Positions 28,846 to 37,454 of a stretch of 64,000 nt of DNA are shown here, one piece after another; the first letter of the stretch is position 1; every line of letters begins with the position of its first letter. A program made the position numbers and the translations under genes. Source of the stretch: Beijerinckiaceae bacterium (GTDB taxonomy: Bacteria; Bacteroidota; Bacteroidia; Chitinophagales; Chitinophagaceae). The notes below the pieces were generated by a model. The model did no database searches. It saw only the letters and a list, made by a program, of their open reading frames with translations, and was not told where the DNA came from. Location of the stretch: the NCBI GenBank assembly GCA_903970475.1, contig CAJCIQ010000046.1, positions 1-64,000 of the forward strand, in the 5' to 3' direction.

Positions 28846-30581
28846 TGGTTATGTTTTACGATGATCATTTGGGCGCCCGTTCCACCGCTTCCATATCTGC
28901 CCACCAGGGCAACGGTATACACACCAGGCTCTCCGTTTACCGGGAGACCATAAGGATAAATAAGCGTAGAACCTGAAGAGAAATCCCCCGCCACCAAAGC
29001 GGGAATATCACTCAACCAATCTCCAGGCAGGATCAGGGGTTGAGATTGATAAGCCTCTATCTGATCAGGCATGGTGTATCCCACCCCTGAGACATACTGG
29101 AAGTAGGTATCGGGCAAGCCGCCTGGGGTCAGGTTTTGGGCAGCCAGTGCGGAAGTAGCATAGGTTGGGTTATCCAACCACATGTAGCCGTTACCTTGGG
29201 TGAAAGTCACGTAAGGCAGATCAGGGCAAAGGTTTAAAAAACGGATCCAGAAGGGGCAATTGATGTGGAACTGGCTGGTAGAAGCATCAGAACCATCACC
29301 TGTACCTCCGTTATAATAGTTACCGCTAAGGTTGTTTTGCACAAACACGATGGAATCCGAACCGCTGGGGGATGGATATACCCAGGCCGTAATATTGTCC
29401 CCGCCATTAAGGGACAGGGTCTTTGACACCAGCACCTTTCCGCTCTGATCGCTCACCTGAACCTGATGGGTACCATTGACCAATACCTGGTAGGCACCTG
29501 CTCCGGGATAATTGACCGCATCCGGCCAGGACTGTCCGTCAACGCTCACATTAAGGGAGATCCCAGGAATCGCATTGGCCACTTGCACACGCCCATAGGT
29601 CACATTAGCCTGAGGCGTAATGTCCGTAATGATCCAAAAGGAATTGGAAGCGGAAGGAAGGGCCTGGTTGCCGTATGGCACCTGGAAATCATTATTGGTA
29701 TTGACAACGATCGTATACACACCTCCGGGCTGATAGGTCACCAAGGGGGCATAAGTCAACGGAGAACCATTAACGGTCCCCATTGACTCGGTAATGGTCA
29801 ATCCCGCACTATTGGATACCACATCCTGCTGGGCGCTGGGCACCTGCACATTATTTGCCGTCAGCACCTTAAACTGATAGGTACCGTAGGGTATTTCTAT
29901 GTAACCGGAATAATTACCGGGGGATGTCAGGCTATCTGCTGCGCCCGTAGCCACATGGCTTCCGTTGGCATAGGCCAGGCGCATGCCCCCCACCAGGTTA
30001 GCGGCATCAGGGCTGGAACTAAGATTGAGCAAACGTACCAGGGCATGCGTTGGATTGGCCGCCGGAGAGATGGGCCTCGGAATCACAAACACCGAATCGC
30101 TATACACCTGGATGTTCGCCTCCGACTGAGTGACCCCCTTGCGGTAGGGTACATCGTAGTAGTCAAAAGGACTGGAATAGTTATCCGTAACCGTAAAACG
30201 GCGACTCAGGGTATCGATAGGGGTGGAAACAGCATAACCTTCCAACAAAGCCACATTGGCTGTATGCTGTGCGTTAAAGAATTGTTCGGGGACATTATAG
30301 GTCTGTCCCAGCTTCCCTGTTGTGGGGAACCAGGCCGTAGGAGTGGGATTAATGATTTCTCCCGGAGCCTGGGGAAACAACATGTCCGTCAGGGGCGTTC
30401 CATTCACTATCAAATCCGTGTACCCGTATAAATTGACAATACGGGCGGAAGAAGAAGTGATCTGGTTCGTGCTCACCTGGTTTCCGGAAGTGGAAAAATT
30501 GGGTTTGGTTTTGGCGCAGCTTCCCCACATAAAGGCCACTATCAGCAGCATGGGCGCAGCGCTTATATTCAATCGGTACAT
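28842..30581 (-). CDS. DUF4397 domain lipoprotein, 579 residues
   Basis: A lipoprotein with the signal ending VAFMWGSCAKT. At least three DUF4397/Ig-like modules follow: SSARIVNLYGYTDLIVNGT, then HALVRLLNLSSSPDAANLVG with YGTYQFKVL, then GRVQVANAIPGISLNVSVDG. Each is the 'N-NAxP..V-V..DG' strand pattern of DUF4397. The C-terminal part is Tyr/Asn/Gly-rich. It starts 16 bases after the STN-type receptor gene. The family is exported in Bacteroidota and often found beside FAS1 lipoproteins; its function is unknown. Confidence 0.88.
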   Translation of the reverse strand: MYRLNISAAPMLLIVAFMWGSCAKTKPNFSTSGNQVSTNQITSSSARIVNLYGYTDLIVNGTPLTDMLFPQAPGEIINPTPTAWFPTTGKLGQTYNVPEQFFNAQHTANVALLEGYAVSTPIDTLSRRFTVTDNYSSPFDYYDVPYRKGVTQSEANIQVYSDSVFVIPRPISPAANPTHALVRLLNLSSSPDAANLVGGMRLAYANGSHVATGAADSLTSPGNYSGYIEIPYGTYQFKVLTANNVQVPSAQQDVVSNSAGLTITESMGTVNGSPLTYAPLVTYQPGGVYTIVVNTNNDFQVPYGNQALPSASNSFWIITDITPQANVTYGRVQVANAIPGISLNVSVDGQSWPDAVNYPGAGAYQVLVNGTHQVQVSDQSGKVLVSKTLSLNGGDNITAWVYPSPSGSDSIVFVQNNLSGNYYNGGTGDGSDASTSQFHINCPFWIRFLNLCPDLPYVTFTQGNGYMWLDNPTYATSALAAQNLTPGGLPDTYFQYVSGVGYTMPDQIEAYQSQPLILPGDWLSDIPALVAGDFSSGSTLIYPYGLPVNGEPGVYTVALVGRYGSGGTGAQMIIVKHNQ

Positions 30582-30597
30582 AGTAAAGGTTTTGGCA

Positions 30598-33500
30598 TCA
30601 GAACAAATGATAAGTCAGCCCGAGCATGATCTCCGCACCCTTTTGGTAGCTCCTGCGTATGTAGGTATTTCCGTAGTATTTGCCTCCGTTACCCGGATTG
30701 GCATATACCTCCTCGAAGGGATGATTCAGGACATTCTTTGCATAGCCCTTGAATTGGAGGCGTTTGGTGATCATCTGGCTGAACACCAGATCGAGTATGG
30801 GCGTGGGAAGGCTATATAAATCGGGCGTGCCATCCAGGTTGACCTGTATTAGCCGCTCTCCTACTTCATTGAAGGTAGCCGTCAAGTCTGTTCCCCATTT
30901 GGGATTGTTATAATTGATATAGGCATTGAGTGAATAGGGTGCCTGCTCAAACAATGGGCTTTTATCCGGGGCGTTCCGGTCCATGATGCGGTCTGCATTC
31001 AACCGTTGGGCATTCTTTTCCACCTCACTGCTGGCAAACATGAGGTTAGATCCTAAAAAGAAATGCTTCGCCGGTGTCCAGGCTTTACCCAGGTCTTTGA
31101 CCACTTCCAGTTCTACCCCTTCCACATGACCGGTATTGGGATCATTTTGAAATTCAATGGCTGGAAATTCCGGGTAGGTAGCGCTTAAGCCTTCTGTATT
31201 GAGGATAAACACTTTTTCCAACTGGTTATGGATTTCTTTGTAAAAAACGCTGGCTGAAATGACCTCCCCGGTTTTGGGAAACCATTCCCACCTGAAGTCA
31301 TAACTATCGGTTTCCTGGTTGGTCAGGCCTGGATTGCCGACCACCAGGGCCTGTTGGTACGGATCATATTCATATACATTGGTCAATTCCCGGATTTCAG
31401 GCCTGGCCAGGGTAGAGCTGTAGGCCAGGCGGAAATTCATCTGATCGCTGAGGGTATAAGTAAGGTTGCCGGAATAATAAGGTTTGTAATTGGTTTTGTA
31501 AGCTGAGTTGGGATTGGTATAGACCAGGTTCACATCTCCATCTTTGAGGGAAGGGCTGATATAAACATTGGAAGTATCCACGGCGCTTTCGATATTGGTT
31601 TTCTCGAAGCGCACCCCGCCTGTCAGTCTCAGGTTCTTACGGAGCTTCAGGTCCAGCATACCATAGAAGGCATTCGTTTCATAATAACCCTGGTAGTTAT
31701 TGGGGGACTTCTGGGAGTTGTACAGGAATCCACCGATCTGTGGAGACCCTTCGCCCGTAGGAGAAGTGACCTGATGGATACCTATGATTTTAGGCCCTAC
31801 CAATTCATTGAGGTTTCCGTTGACCTCGTACAAGGGATATGAACCCGAGACCGTCGATCCCAGGTCAGTGAAATTGGATCCCGGAAGGGACAACACGTGT
31901 TCGGTAAAATCCCTGTCCCTATGCAGGTAATTGAAACCAGCCTTGAACATCTGGTTCAGTCCCAACAGGGGAAAAGGAACTGTCAGGTCTACTTTATGGT
32001 TGTAATTGGTCTCGACCATGTTGCGGTAACGGCGCCCGTTAGGGTCTACCTGAATCTTACCATAAGGACCGTAACCATTTACATATCCGGAAAGCAGGGA
32101 ATAGATATCAGGGGTGGTCAGTGTAGCGCCTCCTGTACCAGGCACCGTAGGAGGAGCCGCATAAGATGCGCCTCCATCAGGGCGGTAGTCAATCAGGTTG
32201 ACAAAGCGGTAGTCAGGATCGTTTTCTGTAGCCCTGGATGTAGCCAGGTTATAGCTCAGCCTGGGGGCGAATTTCCCTTTACCGATTTTATGCTCCCCCT
32301 GGAAGTTGTAAGTATTGAGTGTTCTAAAGGTCTCTTTGAGTGAATAAGCTGTATTGTATACAGGTCCTGAAAGATTATAGGTATAATCGTATTGGCCGGC
32401 GAGATAACTGGCCTGGGTTTCTCCACCCTGGGAGCCCAGGTACTGGAAACTGACCTGGTTATTCTGATTAAACCTATAGGCCAGGCCACCTAGAATACCA
32501 TAATTCAGGGACTCTGTACCGGTGTATTCTTTTTGTCCCACATATTTACCCAGTACCAGGGTATTGGGGGTGATGTAGTTGGGTATGATACGGGGGCTGT
32601 TGTCGTCAATAGCAGGATTACCGGTGAGTATACCCTGGTACAGGCTGTACTGATTCAGGGTTCCACCGGCAATATCCGTGCTGCGGTGATAATAGCTCCC
32701 ACCCAGGATCAGACCCAGTTGATGTCCGCCCAAGACCTTAAAAGTATTTCCATACGTCATGGAGTAAATACCGTTCAAACTAGCCTTTTTATATTGGGTA
32801 GTCAGCACCGGATCAAACTCCCCCTGCATCATGCGGTTAATGCTGTTCACTTCATTGGTGGCTGCCGTACTGTTACTGGCGCCGGCGATCATTTCCTGAA
32901 TCTGGGAAAGTCCTCCGGGATACTGGGTACTGAGATTCAAAAAGTCGGAATGCAAATCGTGATTCGCAATCTTCTGACCCAGAAATCCCATGTTGCTGTT
33001 ATAGTAGCTGTTCACCTGTCCTCCAATCCCGATATTGCTGTTCCACCCAGTTTCCACGGTGAAGTCCAGGGTGCGGCCGTTTGGGATGGACTTGGTCTTC
33101 AATTCCACAATCCCACCGGAAGCATCTGCCGGATGATCCGGGGTCATCGTCTTGTACACTTCAATATTGTCCAGTAAATTGGCAGGAATCAAATCCAGTG
33201 GAATGGAACTCCTGTCTGGATCCGCAGACGACATGCGCACCCCGTTCATTTCGGCAATCACACTCCTGTCTCCCAAGCCCCGCACGGCCACATATTTGTC
33301 ATCGGTGATCGTCACACCCGATACCCTTTGTAAAGCCTGGGTAGTCGTGATGCTCGCTGTTTTTTCTATATTCTGGGCGGAGATACCGTCCATCACGATG
33401 GAAGCGTGCTGACGCTCATTGAGCAGGGCAGCCTCTGTGTTGACTTTCTTATAGGCCTGCACCGTAATGGTTCCCAGGGACCTGACGTCAGGCACCAGGG

Positions 33501-34098
33501 TTACATCCACCACTGAGACATAGGCTACAGGTACGGAATGCTCATCGTAGCCAACTGATGAGATGACAATCACCGAAGCAGAATCGCTCACCTGTAGTGA
33601 CCAGTTCCCCTTTGCGTCCGAGATGGTAGAAGCGTGCGTACCTACTTCCTGTATGCTGGCTCCGGAAACCGGTGCTCCCGTGCTTTTATCGGTCACCTTA
33701 CCCAATACCAGGTGGGTATGTTTCCCGCTATTAAAATGCGGATTACGGGTAACCGCTATGGTATTGCCGTTGACCAGAAAGGACAACCCATAATATTCCT
33801 GTAGGTACTTCAAAACCGCACTTAACGGAACACCCTGAAAATTCAGGTCATGGAGGGGAAGGTTACCCAGATCGGATTTGTCGAAATAATAAGAAAAACT
33901 GGTTTGCTTTTGCAGCACTTCCATAAAGGAGGCTGCGCTGGTTTGTTTAGCCGTAAAATTAATCCTGGCAGTAAGGGAGCCGGATTTTTCCTGCCCCCAG
34001 GCTTTCTGATGTAATGCCAATCCGCTCCAAAGAAACAGGCATAATAGCCAGGGAATGGACATAACTCTTCCATCAGCCGAACGTCTGATAAACAGCAT
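30598..34098 (-). CDS. TonB-dependent receptor with STN signalling domain
   Basis: A 1166-residue receptor. After the signal peptide (to about residue 36, ending AWGQ) comes an STN domain at about 45-118 (MEVLQKQTSFSYYFDKSDL, VPLSAVLKYLQEYYGLSF), a carboxypeptidase-like domain at about 128-210 (VLGKVTDKSTGAPVSGASI), the plug at 220-345 (RVSGVTITDDKYVAVRGLGDRS) and a barrel ending in IMLGLTYHLF. The STN domain is the part that contacts an anti-sigma factor such as the FecR protein encoded 66 bases upstream. The ligand is unknown. Confidence 0.95.
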   Translation of the reverse strand: MLFIRRSADGRVMSIPWLLCLFLWSGLALHQKAWGQEKSGSLTARINFTAKQTSAASFMEVLQKQTSFSYYFDKSDLGNLPLHDLNFQGVPLSAVLKYLQEYYGLSFLVNGNTIAVTRNPHFNSGKHTHLVLGKVTDKSTGAPVSGASIQEVGTHASTISDAKGNWSLQVSDSASVIVISSVGYDEHSVPVAYVSVVDVTLVPDVRSLGTITVQAYKKVNTEAALLNERQHASIVMDGISAQNIEKTASITTTQALQRVSGVTITDDKYVAVRGLGDRSVIAEMNGVRMSSADPDRSSIPLDLIPANLLDNIEVYKTMTPDHPADASGGIVELKTKSIPNGRTLDFTVETGWNSNIGIGGQVNSYYNSNMGFLGQKIANHDLHSDFLNLSTQYPGGLSQIQEMIAGASNSTAATNEVNSINRMMQGEFDPVLTTQYKKASLNGIYSMTYGNTFKVLGGHQLGLILGGSYYHRSTDIAGGTLNQYSLYQGILTGNPAIDDNSPRIIPNYITPNTLVLGKYVGQKEYTGTESLNYGILGGLAYRFNQNNQVSFQYLGSQGGETQASYLAGQYDYTYNLSGPVYNTAYSLKETFRTLNTYNFQGEHKIGKGKFAPRLSYNLATSRATENDPDYRFVNLIDYRPDGGASYAAPPTVPGTGGATLTTPDIYSLLSGYVNGYGPYGKIQVDPNGRRYRNMVETNYNHKVDLTVPFPLLGLNQMFKAGFNYLHRDRDFTEHVLSLPGSNFTDLGSTVSGSYPLYEVNGNLNELVGPKIIGIHQVTSPTGEGSPQIGGFLYNSQKSPNNYQGYYETNAFYGMLDLKLRKNLRLTGGVRFEKTNIESAVDTSNVYISPSLKDGDVNLVYTNPNSAYKTNYKPYYSGNLTYTLSDQMNFRLAYSSTLARPEIRELTNVYEYDPYQQALVVGNPGLTNQETDSYDFRWEWFPKTGEVISASVFYKEIHNQLEKVFILNTEGLSATYPEFPAIEFQNDPNTGHVEGVELEVVKDLGKAWTPAKHFFLGSNLMFASSEVEKNAQRLNADRIMDRNAPDKSPLFEQAPYSLNAYINYNNPKWGTDLTATFNEVGERLIQVNLDGTPDLYSLPTPILDLVFSQMITKRLQFKGYAKNVLNHPFEEVYANPGNGGKYYGNTYIRRSYQKGAEIMLGLTYHLF

Positions 34099-34164
34099 AG
34101 TTTTGTTTGCTTTTTTAAAAATGAATGATCCTACGCGAGGCCTACTCCAAAGGAGTGCACAGCC

Positions 34165-35172
34165 TCATCCATGTCCGGGGAATACGTGCAGTGTATCCCC
34201 TTGAATCTTGTATTTATACCTGGATATGAATAGTATGATGTCCAACGTTTGACGCAAAGGAGCCTGTTTAAATACACCGGATACGTGCCTACCCTCCAGG
34301 TCCTTTGGCGCTTTGATGTCCAGGTGCATGCCAAATTGACCGGAGATTCGCTCCAGTGCTGCCCGGACAGGAATATCATTAAATATGGTATACCCATTTT
34401 CCCAATCCCTGATGGTGTTTACCTTGAGGATATCTACCAGCATTTTATCGGAGCGTTTGTCAAAGGTCAGGCACTGGCCCGCATTCAACAGTTTAGCGTC
34501 ACCTCCCTGGGCTGTATCGTTCACCGAAACCCTACCCTTCACCAAGGATACCTTTACCAGGTTTTCTGAGGGATAGGCTTCCAGATTAAAGGCAGTTCCC
34601 AGTACCCTAACCTTCACACGCCCTCCTTGCACTTCAAACGGATGCATTTGATCTGATACCACCTCGAAAAAAGCTTCTCCCACCAGAAGTATAGCCCGGT
34701 GTGTAGAAAAGTCCGAGGCATAGGTAAGGGTGCTGTTGGGGCTGAGGTAGGCCTGGGTACCATCCGGCAGGATAGCCAGGCGAGTGCGTATATCCGGATT
34801 GCTTAAGGTTTTCCAAACGGCAACCGGCTTCAAAGCAGCAGACCGGTTCTTATGGTATAGGAATGTGCCTATGGCGCCTAACAATAAAATACTGGCGGCC
34901 ACCGCCCAGGTGATATACCTGATCTGTATCCCGCGGGAAGGGGAAGGCTGTGTGAGACCCGGATATAGCTTAGACCTTAAATCGATCAACAATGGATCTT
35001 TCAAACCGGAACCTGATTCATGTATCACCTCCGGGATCTCTACTTCCTGCATGTAGGCATGCAGCGATTGGCTATCCGCGTCTTCGGAGGCCAGGTAGTC
35101 CATGACTATCCTGGCTTCTTCTTGCGTAGCCTGTCCCTGGAAGTATTTTTGAATCAAAAGTTTGTCCGGCAT
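34165..35172 (-). CDS. FecR-family anti-sigma factor
   Basis: A 335-residue single-pass inner-membrane protein. Residues 1-80 form the cytoplasmic sigma-binding part (LIQKYFQGQATQEEARIVMDYL), one membrane segment lies at about 82-103, the FecR domain at about 118-225 (LAILPDGTQAYLSPNSTLTY, REVLLVGEAFFEV-like, VRVLGTAFNLEAY) and a DUF4974 domain at the end (VRAALERISGQFGMHLDIK). It is first in the long minus-strand operon and should transmit the state of the STN receptor to the sigma factor encoded divergently. Confidence 0.94.
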   Translation of the reverse strand: MPDKLLIQKYFQGQATQEEARIVMDYLASEDADSQSLHAYMQEVEIPEVIHESGSGLKDPLLIDLRSKLYPGLTQPSPSRGIQIRYITWAVAASILLLGAIGTFLYHKNRSAALKPVAVWKTLSNPDIRTRLAILPDGTQAYLSPNSTLTYASDFSTHRAILLVGEAFFEVVSDQMHPFEVQGGRVKVRVLGTAFNLEAYPSENLVKVSLVKGRVSVNDTAQGGDAKLLNAGQCLTFDKRSDKMLVDILKVNTIRDWENGYTIFNDIPVRAALERISGQFGMHLDIKAPKDLEGRHVSGVFKQAPLRQTLDIILFISRYKYKIQGDTLHVFPGHG

Positions 35173-35218
35173 ATAAAAAACACAATGCCGGAGAGAAAAT
35201 GGGTAGGTCTGATCTTCG

Positions 35219-35232
35219 ACTTAATATTAAGT
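35219..35232. promoter_or_regulatory. 14-bp perfect palindrome between fecR-type and sigma genes
   Basis: ACTTAATATTAAGT is a perfect palindrome 47 bases before the FecR start and 105 bases before the sigma start. It may be an operator, but AT-rich palindromes also arise by chance. Confidence 0.35.
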
Positions 35233-35306
35233 TAACATCAGCCACCATTCATGTATAAATTAATTATTAATTCGCCCGCTGCAACGTGTGCAAATGGCAG
35301 AGCCCC

Positions 35307-35314
35307 TAGCTTTG
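35307..35314 (+). promoter_or_regulatory. Candidate -7 promoter box of the ECF sigma gene
   Basis: TAGCTTTG fits TAnnTTTG and ends 22 bases before the ATG at 35337. Confidence 0.5.
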
Positions 35315-35336
35315 TACTCCTATTATAAAGGACTGC

Positions 35337-35906
35337 ATGTCGATCATTACCTCACTTCACGGTCATAAACGCCAGGAAGCCCAGCGATTCGAAAGAATAT
35401 ACGGGGCTACCTTTTCCAGGCTGGAGTACTTCGTGAGGAATTTCATTAAAAGGGAGGAATCCGTATATGATGTCTTGCAGGAGACCTATATAAAGTTATG
35501 GGAACATCTTCCCCAACTAAGTGATGATGAAGCCCTGCTTCCATTGCTCAGGACCTATGCCACCAACATCATGATCAACGCGCTGAAGAAATCCGCCAGA
35601 GAACTGCAAAGGGCGGAATTATTCTACAGCACCCAGGCACTCATCTGTTCCTCTGTGGATGATCTGGATCTGAAAGAGCATATGCAGGCCTACCAACAAG
35701 CAGTAGCCGCATTGCCACCCAAACGCCGCCAGATCTACCAGATGATACACGAAGAAGAGCTATCCTATAAGGAGATTGCTGAAAAGCTCCAGATCAGCCC
35801 CAATACCATCAAATATCACCTGGTAGAAGCCCGTCGGGCGCTTCAAAAGGAATTTTCCGCCGATAAGCTGATGATGGCGGTTTTATTGGCAGCCTTGTTC
35901 AAATAA
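35337..35906 (+). CDS. ECF RNA polymerase sigma factor (FecI-like)
   Basis: A 189-residue sigma-70 family protein. Region 2 lies at about residues 18-90 (FERIYGATFSRLEYFVRNFI, VYDVLQETYIKLWEHL) and region 4 at about 120-172 (ALPPKRRQIYQMIHEEELSYKEIAEKLQISPNTIKYH). The C-terminal tail has a short hydrophobic end (MMAVLLAALFK) common in Bacteroidota members. In most loci of this type the sigma gene lies directly upstream of fecR on the same strand; here it is divergent, with 164 bases between the starts. It is expected to direct transcription of the FecR/TBDT/FAS1 operon, by analogy. Confidence 0.94.
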   Translation: MSIITSLHGHKRQEAQRFERIYGATFSRLEYFVRNFIKREESVYDVLQETYIKLWEHLPQLSDDEALLPLLRTYATNIMINALKKSARELQRAELFYSTQALICSSVDDLDLKEHMQAYQQAVAALPPKRRQIYQMIHEEELSYKEIAEKLQISPNTIKYHLVEARRALQKEFSADKLMMAVLLAALFK

Positions 35907-35984
35907 GTGGGGCCCCGTGAAGGCCCCGCTCGGCGTCGCGGGCATAGGCGGCGCCAGCACCGTTTATTCGGGGCCTAGCGAACG
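35907..35984. other. GC-rich hairpin patch between convergent genes
   Basis: The space between the sigma stop and the MDR stop is very GC-rich. It contains an 8-bp stem (GTGGGGCC/GGCCCCGC) and a 6-bp inverted repeat (CTAGCG/CGCTAG). A segment containing GCCAGCACCG at 35952-35961 nearly repeats the 3' end of the MDR gene (CACCAGCACCG), as if that end had been partly copied. There is no T-run, so a classical terminator is not supported. Confidence 0.55.
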
Positions 35985-36977
35985 CTAGGGCACCAGCACC
36001 GCTTTCTCTCCGGCTTTGCCTTTATATAGCAACGCCTCGTTGATTTGCTCAAAGGAAAATTCCTTCCCAACGATGGTTTTAAAATGGGGCATATGTATCA
36101 TTTTAGCCAGCTCCCCGAAGGCCTGTTCGAGCAAATCAGGATCGCTTACTGTTTTGGACTTGAAGTTGGAGAAGCCCTGAAGGGTAATTCCCCTCATTAA
36201 AGCCCTTGTATGGATGCTAAAAGGTTCAGGTTCACCCAAAAACCCATAGCAGTAAACGCTGGTTCCCGGAAGTAAGGAGTCTGTCATGCTGGTGAGCAAC
36301 CGGCCTCCTACCCCATCAAAAACGGCAGTGGCATGAAGCTCTGCGACCAGCTTAGTCAACTGGCCCTGAAATTCAGGATCGGAAGACACCAGGACGTGTT
36401 CCGCACCCAAAGCCTCCAGTTCTGCTTTGGAGGACGTGGTTCTCACAATGGAGATTAACGGAAACTTATAATTGGCACAAATCCCTATCAGGTTCACCCC
36501 GGTGGCCGAATTACCAGCCGTACTTACAATACCTTTATGCCCTTCCGACTGAATTTGTTTGAGGAAGGCGTAAGCCGTGATCACATTGACCAGGGAACCG
36601 GAATAGGCTCTTTCGTCCACTTCATCGGGTAGGATCAGGCAAGAGCGGTAAGGCAGGTGCGCATACTGGCTCCAGGTACCGATAATCTTATCCCCAAACT
36701 GAAGGGACCTGTAGATCGTCACCTTTTTATTTCTGTAGGTCTCTGGTACGCCTTCCCCCAGGTCCAGCACCTGCCCTACTCCGGACACCCCCAGGATATG
36801 ATATTGGCTTTCGGGCAGAGATCCAGGAGCAAATTTTCCCTCTATAAAGGCTGCATCTCCGGGGTTAATCCCGGAAGCGCTCATGCGGATCCATACATAT
36901 CCGGGTTCAGGATTATCTAGGGAGGGAATGTCTGTAAGGATTATGTTTTTCTCCGGCGTTAAACTAATTGCTTTCAT
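35985..36977 (-). CDS. Zinc-independent MDR-family NAD(P)H oxidoreductase
   Basis: A 330-residue quinone-oxidoreductase-like member of the medium-chain dehydrogenase/reductase superfamily. Visible are the GroES-like N-domain (VWIRMSASGINPGDAAFIEG, ILGVSGVGQVLDLG) and the Rossmann part (GIVSTAGNSATGVNLIGICANY, LGAEHVLVSSD, AVFDGVGG). The catalytic zinc ligands of alcohol dehydrogenases are not evident. It is divergent from an HxlR-type regulator, with 76 bases between starts. Such pairs usually respond to electrophiles or quinones, and the regulator likely controls this gene. Confidence 0.9.
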   Translation of the reverse strand: MKAISLTPEKNIILTDIPSLDNPEPGYVWIRMSASGINPGDAAFIEGKFAPGSLPESQYHILGVSGVGQVLDLGEGVPETYRNKKVTIYRSLQFGDKIIGTWSQYAHLPYRSCLILPDEVDERAYSGSLVNVITAYAFLKQIQSEGHKGIVSTAGNSATGVNLIGICANYKFPLISIVRTTSSKAELEALGAEHVLVSSDPEFQGQLTKLVAELHATAVFDGVGGRLLTSMTDSLLPGTSVYCYGFLGEPEPFSIHTRALMRGITLQGFSNFKSKTVSDPDLLEQAFGELAKMIHMPHFKTIVGKEFSFEQINEALLYKGKAGEKAVLVP

Positions 36978-37005
36978 TTTTATGATTGATTTGAGGAGGC
37001 AAAAT

Positions 37006-37013
37006 TACTTTTG
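37006..37013 (+). promoter_or_regulatory. Candidate -7 promoter box of the HxlR gene
   Basis: TACTTTTG fits TAnnTTTG, 40 bases before the ATG at 37054, in the space between the divergent regulator and oxidoreductase genes. Confidence 0.45.
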
Positions 37014-37053
37014 CAGAGAACCTCCAGCAATAACGAACCCTAAAGTACGTGGT

Positions 37054-37416
37054 ATGACCAGAATCAAAGCAACCTCTTCCAATCAATTCAATAAAAAAAT
37101 AATCACCACCAAATGCCCGGTAACATTCACTTTACTCAAAATGGGAGGAAGATGGAAGCCCCTGATCATTAATCGATTGCTGCAAGCAGACAAGCGATAT
37201 GGGGATCTGAAAAAATCCATCCCGGGTATATCTGAAAAAATGCTCACCCAGTCCCTAAAAGAACTGGAAACGGATGGTCTCATTGCGCGACACGCCCATC
37301 CTGGTGCCCGCCTTCACGTGACCTATACCCTCACGGAAAAAGGAAGGGATCTTCATCCAATCTTGACAACCATGGTAGATTGGGCCGGCAAGTATAATGT
37401 AGAACCGTCTATGTAA
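37054..37416 (+). CDS. HxlR-family winged-helix regulator
   Basis: I place the start at the ATG at 37054; the frame is open further upstream, but that part overlaps the divergent oxidoreductase gene. The protein is about 120 residues with the HxlR/DUF24 core: CPVTFTLLKMGGRWKPLII with the N-terminal Cys, LLQADKRYGDLKKSIPGISEKMLTQSL as the recognition region, and the wing RLHVTYTLTEKGRDL. Members sense electrophiles or oxidants through the conserved Cys. The target is probably the divergent MDR gene. Confidence 0.92.
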   Translation: MTRIKATSSNQFNKKIITTKCPVTFTLLKMGGRWKPLIINRLLQADKRYGDLKKSIPGISEKMLTQSLKELETDGLIARHAHPGARLHVTYTLTEKGRDLHPILTTMVDWAGKYNVEPSM

Positions 37417-37454
37417 GAATTTATAGGCAAATCCACATTTAGGTATTTTGGCAC

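Noticed and set aside
20982-34098. The two TonB receptors as SusC of a classical Sus-like system
   Set aside because: No SusD-like gene is present; one receptor is Oar-like and the partners are FAS1 and DUF4397 lipoproteins.
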